From Cymbomonas tetramitiformis (taxonomy: Eukaryota > Chlorophyta > Pyramimonadophyceae > Pyramimonadales > Pyramimonadaceae), in NCBI GenBank assembly GCA_001247695.2, contig LGRX02029406.1, positions 1 through 21,710 on the forward strand: a stretch of 21,710 nucleotides of DNA, read 5' to 3'. Positions 17,720 to 21,710 of the stretch are shown in pieces; within the stretch, counting starts at the first letter, position 1; each line of letters opens with the position of its first letter. Made by a program: the position numbers and the translations under genes. The notes beneath the pieces are model-generated. The model was not told the origin of the DNA, made no database searches, and saw only the letters and a program-made list of their open reading frames with translations.

Positions 17720-17970
17720 GTTCTGAGAAAGGTCAGGTGGCGTCAGAAGTTCTTTGGTCCATCGGCCGTAGAAGAATGCCTCGTTCAGACGACGGGTGTT
17801 GAAATCGTGTTGCAATTTTGGGATTTGGTTTGTGTACCAGAAACGATCAAAATGGTGATAATCATTTGGAAGTGCTTCTGCGCAAACCATGCATCGGTGC
17901 TTCTTTTTAGAATCAGTTCATAGGCTTCCTTCACACGCCCTTCAAAATCGCCAAATATTCTTAAATATTC
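17720..17970 (-). pseudogene. Frameshifted gene fragment, convergent with the methyltransferase
   Basis: Two overlapping minus frames both look like protein. Frame A (17970-17785) follows a splice-acceptor-like cttgtcaaacag and encodes YLRIFGDFEGRVKEAYELIL and on to AWFAQKHF before becoming poor and stopping. Frame B (from the ATG at 17890 down to about 17720) encodes NDYHHFDRFWYTNQIPK and FYGRWTKELL. A single frameshift near 17870 would join the good halves, so this is probably a decayed exon of a gene whose remainder lies upstream on the minus strand or is lost. The family was not recognised. Confidence 0.4.
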
Positions 17971-18417
17971 CTGTTTGACAAGTGGAGTTCACAGTGGAGC
18001 ATTTGAGCACGTGTCCAATGGGCTGACCTCGGTCGGTGTGCATCATGTCACACGGTGTGATTTCCTATGCCGCCTTTATGTGGGGTCCTGCTTCTTTAAT
18101 CGTCTGCTTTTGCTGACTTTTGGCGATGAGTAGTATATGAGAGGCTGTGCCATATCTCGTCTCTTGATTTTAGGGGAGGTAGTGCAATGCCTACTTTTGT
18201 TGGTTCGTAGTCTTCCCTGCCCATGCCAATCAATAGCACCAACTGTGCATGGCCTATCATTAAAATTTAACTGCCCCGGATGGATGTGCCTCACTGAAAA
18301 GTGCCACAGTCCGGAAAATGCCCAAAAACGTCAGTCCGGCTGGAGGAGAAAACCTTGTGGCACGGCAGCGAGTAATTCGGGTTGTATGCACAGAGAAGAT
18401 GCCCTTCCAGTCCGAAT

Positions 18418-18954
18418 ATGCAAGAAAATTGGTTGACAGTCAACAAAACCAATAAACGTTTCGCATCGTGCGGCGCACATGAAATGAGAGACTTTTGGCA
18501 TAGGCGGGTGGGAGCAATTCTTGGTAGGTGGGCACAAAAAAATATATATATATCGGAGTGGCGGGAATGGGCAGCGCCTCATGCTTGTTGTGACGGTGCC
18601 CTAGGGGAGTGTGGTTGCGTTGTGACCGCCGTAAAACTCGTTAATCATAAGCTTTCTTCGACCTTAGATGTGTATGCATATGTATCGCTTAAACGCGCAG
18701 GATCGGTGCTCGACCGCATGATGACCTTCGAAACCGGTCAAGCCCTTTCGCCGCTACTCTTGTCCATCACCTCCATCTCCGACCGACTCCATGCTCAACG
18801 CTCGCCTACGAGTTTCTTGTTGCATGCGTTGCGCGGTATTTTTTGTTTCATCCATTTCGTGTGCGGCGGTACGCCCGTGCATGACGTTTCCCATGTACAT
18901 GTCATACTGGAATATCCCGGTTCAAGATATCAGACAGTCGGTGAACCAATATAG
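18418..18954 (+). CDS. Hypothetical ORF, weak
   Basis: There are 178 codons from the ATG at 18418 (the frame is open from 18382). The translation has no recognised domain. A Ser/Leu-rich segment (residues about 110-150, including ALSPLLLSITSISDRLHAQ) could be a helix pair. There is no codon-bias argument and an internal tatatata run lies within it. It is listed because its length is somewhat above chance for this composition; a chance ORF remains quite possible. Confidence 0.2.
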   Translation: MQENWLTVNKTNKRFASCGAHEMRDFWHRRVGAILGRWAQKNIYISEWREWAAPHACCDGALGECGCVVTAVKLVNHKLSSTLDVYAYVSLKRAGSVLDRMMTFETGQALSPLLLSITSISDRLHAQRSPTSFLLHALRGIFCFIHFVCGGTPVHDVSHVHVILEYPGSRYQTVGEPI

Positions 18955-19576
18955 ATAAACTCTCTCAAGATAATAAACCCTAAGCTAGATATACCCGGAA
19001 GGGTCTCGGAGCCGGAACAGGGGAAAAAGGTTTTCGAGGAATAGAAAAGTGCTAAATGGGGAATAGAAATTCTGTCCATTTCTGGGGACTAGATTATATG
19101 TCACACGCACATGCGTCTAGTATCACCGTTTGTACTATTTTCCCCCCACCCCACCTGTTGACTTGGTTATTGCAAACATGAGGAAGCCTCCGAAAAAGTA
19201 CAGCAGGGTGTGCCTTTCTTGCGACAATGGCGGGTGTCGTTGTACTATTGAACACACTGATGGTATGCCTTCTATTGTCCTCTATTCGAGAAAGAGGGCA
19301 CGGTAAAAGATTCTCCATCAAAAATGAAAGGTGCGTTGCCCTTGCTTTCCACTCCCTTGTACAGTTGTGTGTGAAACTCTTGCGGTTTTTTTCGATATCA
19401 AATCTTTCGCTTCTTCAGAGTAGAAAAAAAACGTACCACGCTTCCACATCTCCTAAGCTACGGTCAAAACCGGGGCATTTATCACATTTATCACACAGGG
19501 CATTAACACAACATAACTTTCCATATACATTCTACGTAATACGTGTTAGGAACAACTTTTTATGCGCAAACGAGAT

Positions 19577-19645
19577 TACGGGGCTTTCGTTGAACCAGAT
19601 ACGGGGCTTTCAGTGAACCAGGTACGTGGCTTTCATCGAATTGTC
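19577..19645 (+). repeat. 23-bp tandem repeat, three units
   Basis: Units start at 19577, 19600 and 19623. The first two share tacggggctttc plus tgaacca, and the third (tacgtggctttcatcgaa) is diverged. Confidence 0.8.
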
Positions 19646-19905
19646 AGATACGTAATTCTACGAGTTCCTGACCACGATGCCGAGTGTGCAGGCAATTCTG
19701 CTTAAATTAGAAAGGGTTGGAAGCAAGATCCGTTCGGAATCTAGGATGCTGGACGGTTCTTGTGAGGGGGGGTAATGGGCGCGATTCGAGCCAGCCAGCT
19801 CGACTCACGCCCAACAGGGACGCATCCTGAACATCATGAACATATCACGCATATCATATAAACATGATAAACACATACTGACCGTTTGGAAGTGCAATTT
19901 CACCT

Positions 19906-19948
19906 CTAGCGGAAACGCGGATGTCAACCGCGTCCACGTTTCCGCTAG
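19906..19948. repeat. Hairpin with 12-bp perfect arms
   Basis: The arms ctagcggaaacg (19906-19917) and cgtttccgctag (19937-19948) are exact complements. The 19-nt interior can add a ccgcg/cgcgg inner pairing. Confidence 0.85.
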
Positions 19949-19954
19949 GCGTTT

Positions 19955-20010
19955 CTTCCCTCATTCGCGCGCTCGCGTTGCAAGAGAGCCTGGGCAACGG
20001 ATGAGGGAAG
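19955..20010. repeat. Nested hairpin with two stems
   Basis: The outer stem is cttccctcat (19955-19964) with atgagggaag (20001-20010). The inner stem is cgttgc (19976-19981) with gcaacg (19994-19999). It begins seven bases after the preceding hairpin and ends 87 bp before the right-arm boundary. Confidence 0.8.
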
Positions 20011-20097
20011 CGTTAGCAAAAATAGTATTTCGTATGCGTTGATTTCCCGAAACAAATTGCACAGACTAAACGGTCAACCACACATCTCGTTGTGGGC

Positions 20098-20941
20098 TAG
20101 CGTACAGCTTCCAGCGTCATCAGCATACAGTGCAGAGCGGAGCATGACTAAGACGCCGTCCAGAGAATGTGCGCGGCTGCCACCAACCAGAGAGCACGCG
20201 CGAATGCCACACACCGGCACAGCGAAGGCGCCGCCCACAGAGTGTGCGCGGCTGCCACACAGTGGTACCACCGACGTAAAGCTTGGGCAGCGCGCGCGAC
20301 AGACACCCGAGACTCAGCCACTGGAGCGCATACGGCCACCTAGTGGTGTCGCCGGGGAGCGGGAAGCGCACCCTTCTCGGCGGCGCGCCAAGAAGCGGAG
20401 GCATATGCAGCGATCGCGGGAGGCGAGTAGGAAGCGTGGTGCCCGGGGCATGCGAGGCTCAGCACCTACGAGGCGAGGTAATCGTGGGGGTTCACGTAGC
20501 ATCCGAGGCGGGAGATCAGGAGGTCGCATCGTGGTGTTCAAGCCCTACGAGGGGGCATGCGAGGCATATCGAGTGGGCATCACGAGTGCCCACGCCCTTC
20601 CCTTGGATCCGAAAGAAAGCGTCCAAGCGTGGACCGCTTTTCTTTGGGGGGGGAAGAGGGCGCGCCGCGGGTGGCACACGATGACCACCGCGAGCGCGCC
20701 GAGCGTACCGCCACGAGGCAGCCGGATAGATGGCCGCTGTCTCGGGCCGCGTGACGCGCAGCTGCCCCACCAGGCACGCCATACTCATGGTGCCTGGGGG
20801 TGGCGCGCGGCGTGTGCACGGCGACCGGGCGCCATCGAGGCTCTTCGGAGAGGAGATGAGCGGGCCTGGGAGCGTCACACCGCACACGCGTGCCCCGGCG
20901 ACGAGCGCGGAGCGCAGCACCCACGTGAGGGTCGCTGCTGA
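20098..20941 (+). pseudogene. 5'-truncated outward ORF (right copy)
   Basis: This is homologous to the C-terminal part of the left minus-strand ORF, starting at the shared SVQLPASS segment. Upstream of 20098 the sequence is unrelated, so the two WTY-motif repeats and the Ala/His region are absent. The first ATG is at 20144 (about 265 codons). Relative to the left copy it has -9, +22 and +5 bp changes whose sum is a multiple of three, so the downstream frame is regained at KRARRGWHTMTT. Between the copies I count about seven replacement and five to six silent substitutions in the first 150 codons. It is probably a truncated copy without its own start, although an in-frame ATG exists. Confidence 0.5.
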
Positions 20942-21219
20942 GGCCTGTGTGGCCGACGCTCCAGGCGAGATGGCGCCCAGCGATGGGACGCCTCGCCACA
21001 CGCAGACAAGGGACGCCGCCCTTGTGCTCGTGTCGCTACAAGGTGAGCACGAGAGGTGCTCGCCCGCGCCCTTCCCCACGGCGCCAGGAGAAAGCGTCCA
21101 AGCGTGGACCGCTTTTCTTTTGGGGGGGAAGAGAGCGCGCCGCGGGTGGCACACGATGACCACCGCGAGCGCGCCGAGCGTACCGCCGCGAGGCAACCGG
21201 ATAGATGGCCGCTGTCTCG
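20098..21219. repeat. Right arm of large inverted repeat
   Basis: Reverse-complement partner of 1-1104. It begins abruptly at 20098 and continues in parallel with the left arm to the window's left edge (position 1 corresponds to about 21219). The satellite continues beyond that to the right end of the window. Confidence 0.93.
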
Positions 21220-21710
21220 GGCCGCGTGACGCGCAGCTGCCCCACCAGGCACGCCATACTCATGGTGCCTAGGGGTGGCGCGCAGCGTGTGCACGGCGAC
21301 CGGGCGCCATCGAGGCTCTTCGGAGAGGAGATGAGCGGGCCTGGGAGCGTCACACCGCACACGCGTGCCCCGGCGACGAGCGCGGAGCGCAGCACCCACG
21401 TGAGGGTCGCTGCTGAGGCCTGTGTGGCCGACGCTCCTGGCGAGATGGCGCCCAGCGATGGGACGCCTCGCCACACGCAGACAAGGGGCGCCGCCCTTGT
21501 GCTCGTGTCGCTACAGGGTGAGCACGAGAGGTGCTCGCCCGCGCCCTCCCCACGGCGCCAGGAGAAAGCGTCCAGGCGTGGACCGCTTTTCTTTTGGGGG
21601 GGAAGAGAGCGCGCCGCGGGTGGCACACGATGACCACCGCGAGCGCGCCGAGCGCACCGCCACGAGGCAGCCGGATAGAGGTGCTCGCCCGCGCCCTTCC
21701 CCACGGCGCC
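20590..21710 (+). repeat. 475-bp satellite, right array
   Basis: The block gaaagcgtcca(a/g)gcgtgg starts at 20615, 21090 and 21564, i.e. periods of 475 and 474 bp. Two full units and part of a third are present. The third is rearranged: near 21677 the sequence jumps from ccggatag to gaggtgctcgccc, skipping about 325 bp of the normal unit. Adjacent units are nearly identical, implying recent homogenisation. G8 tracts occur once per unit. The array runs off the window. Confidence 0.9.

Larger units (their letters stand above)
18955..20097. other. Non-coding stretch before the right arm
   Basis: No supported gene is present. A 129-codon frame at 19227-19616 starts with ATG and a hydrophobic stretch but then loses protein-like character. 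The segment contains the 23-bp tandem repeat and the two hairpins listed separately. Confidence 0.5.

Noticed and set aside
19227..19616. 129-codon ORF with an N-terminal hydrophobic stretch
   Set aside because: It has no domain and no codon bias, it runs into the 23-bp tandem repeat, and its length is within chance expectation.
20516..21196. Long minus-strand ORFs (over 200 codons) through the satellite
   Set aside because: Several frames are open at once in GC-rich DNA and the 475-bp period shifts frame each unit, so they are chance frames.

Overview
The window is nuclear DNA from a eukaryote. The reasons are two convincing spliceosomal introns (127 bp and 85 bp, GT...AG), a chromodomain-bearing Ty3/gypsy retrotransposon (chromovirus), a METTL24-like membrane-anchored methyltransferase gene, and a low gene density full of repeats. 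The lineage cannot be fixed from sequence alone. The methyltransferase recalls algal, oomycete and animal METTL24-type proteins more than the divergent versions I know from mushroom-forming fungi, so an alga, another protist or an early-diverging fungus are all possible.

Layout: (1) 1-1104 and 20098-21219 are near-identical, GC-rich inverted arms. Both end outward in a tandem satellite with a 475-bp unit. An open frame runs outward through each arm. The left copy continues inward into a longer repeat-protein ORF (minus strand, ATG at 1994, or open up to about 2200), while the right copy is cut off at its 5' side at 20098. (2) 2200-3450 is A-rich on the plus strand and has no convincing gene. 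(3) 3450-6805 is AT-rich, with microsatellites, a weak LTR-like segment, TGTAACACCC motifs and a 22-bp tandem repeat. (4) 6806-12070 is the chromovirus coding region: gag, a -1 frameshift site, then protease, reverse transcriptase, RNase H, integrase and chromodomain. An 85-bp intron lies inside the integrase. (5) 12071-13722 is its 3' tail, with a purine tract and a probable 3' LTR (13103-13722). No matching 5' LTR is visible. (6) 13723-14315 (minus) is a coiled-coil-like coding fragment that runs into the LTR. (7) 14366-15900 holds small repeats, an 18-bp perfect hairpin and a 212-bp MITE-like element. (8) 16118-17711 is the two-exon methyltransferase gene. A second coding-like frame overlaps its 3' end, and a frameshifted minus-strand gene fragment converges on it. 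(9) 18000-20097 has a weak ORF, a 23-bp tandem repeat and two adjacent hairpins just inside the right arm.

The genes do not form one pathway. The window reads as repeat-rich, possibly subtelomeric, DNA. Its most informative signals are the frameshift heptamer, the direct-repeat-flanked intron inside the retrotransposon, and the outward-facing inverted arms whose ORF shows codon-level signs of selection.
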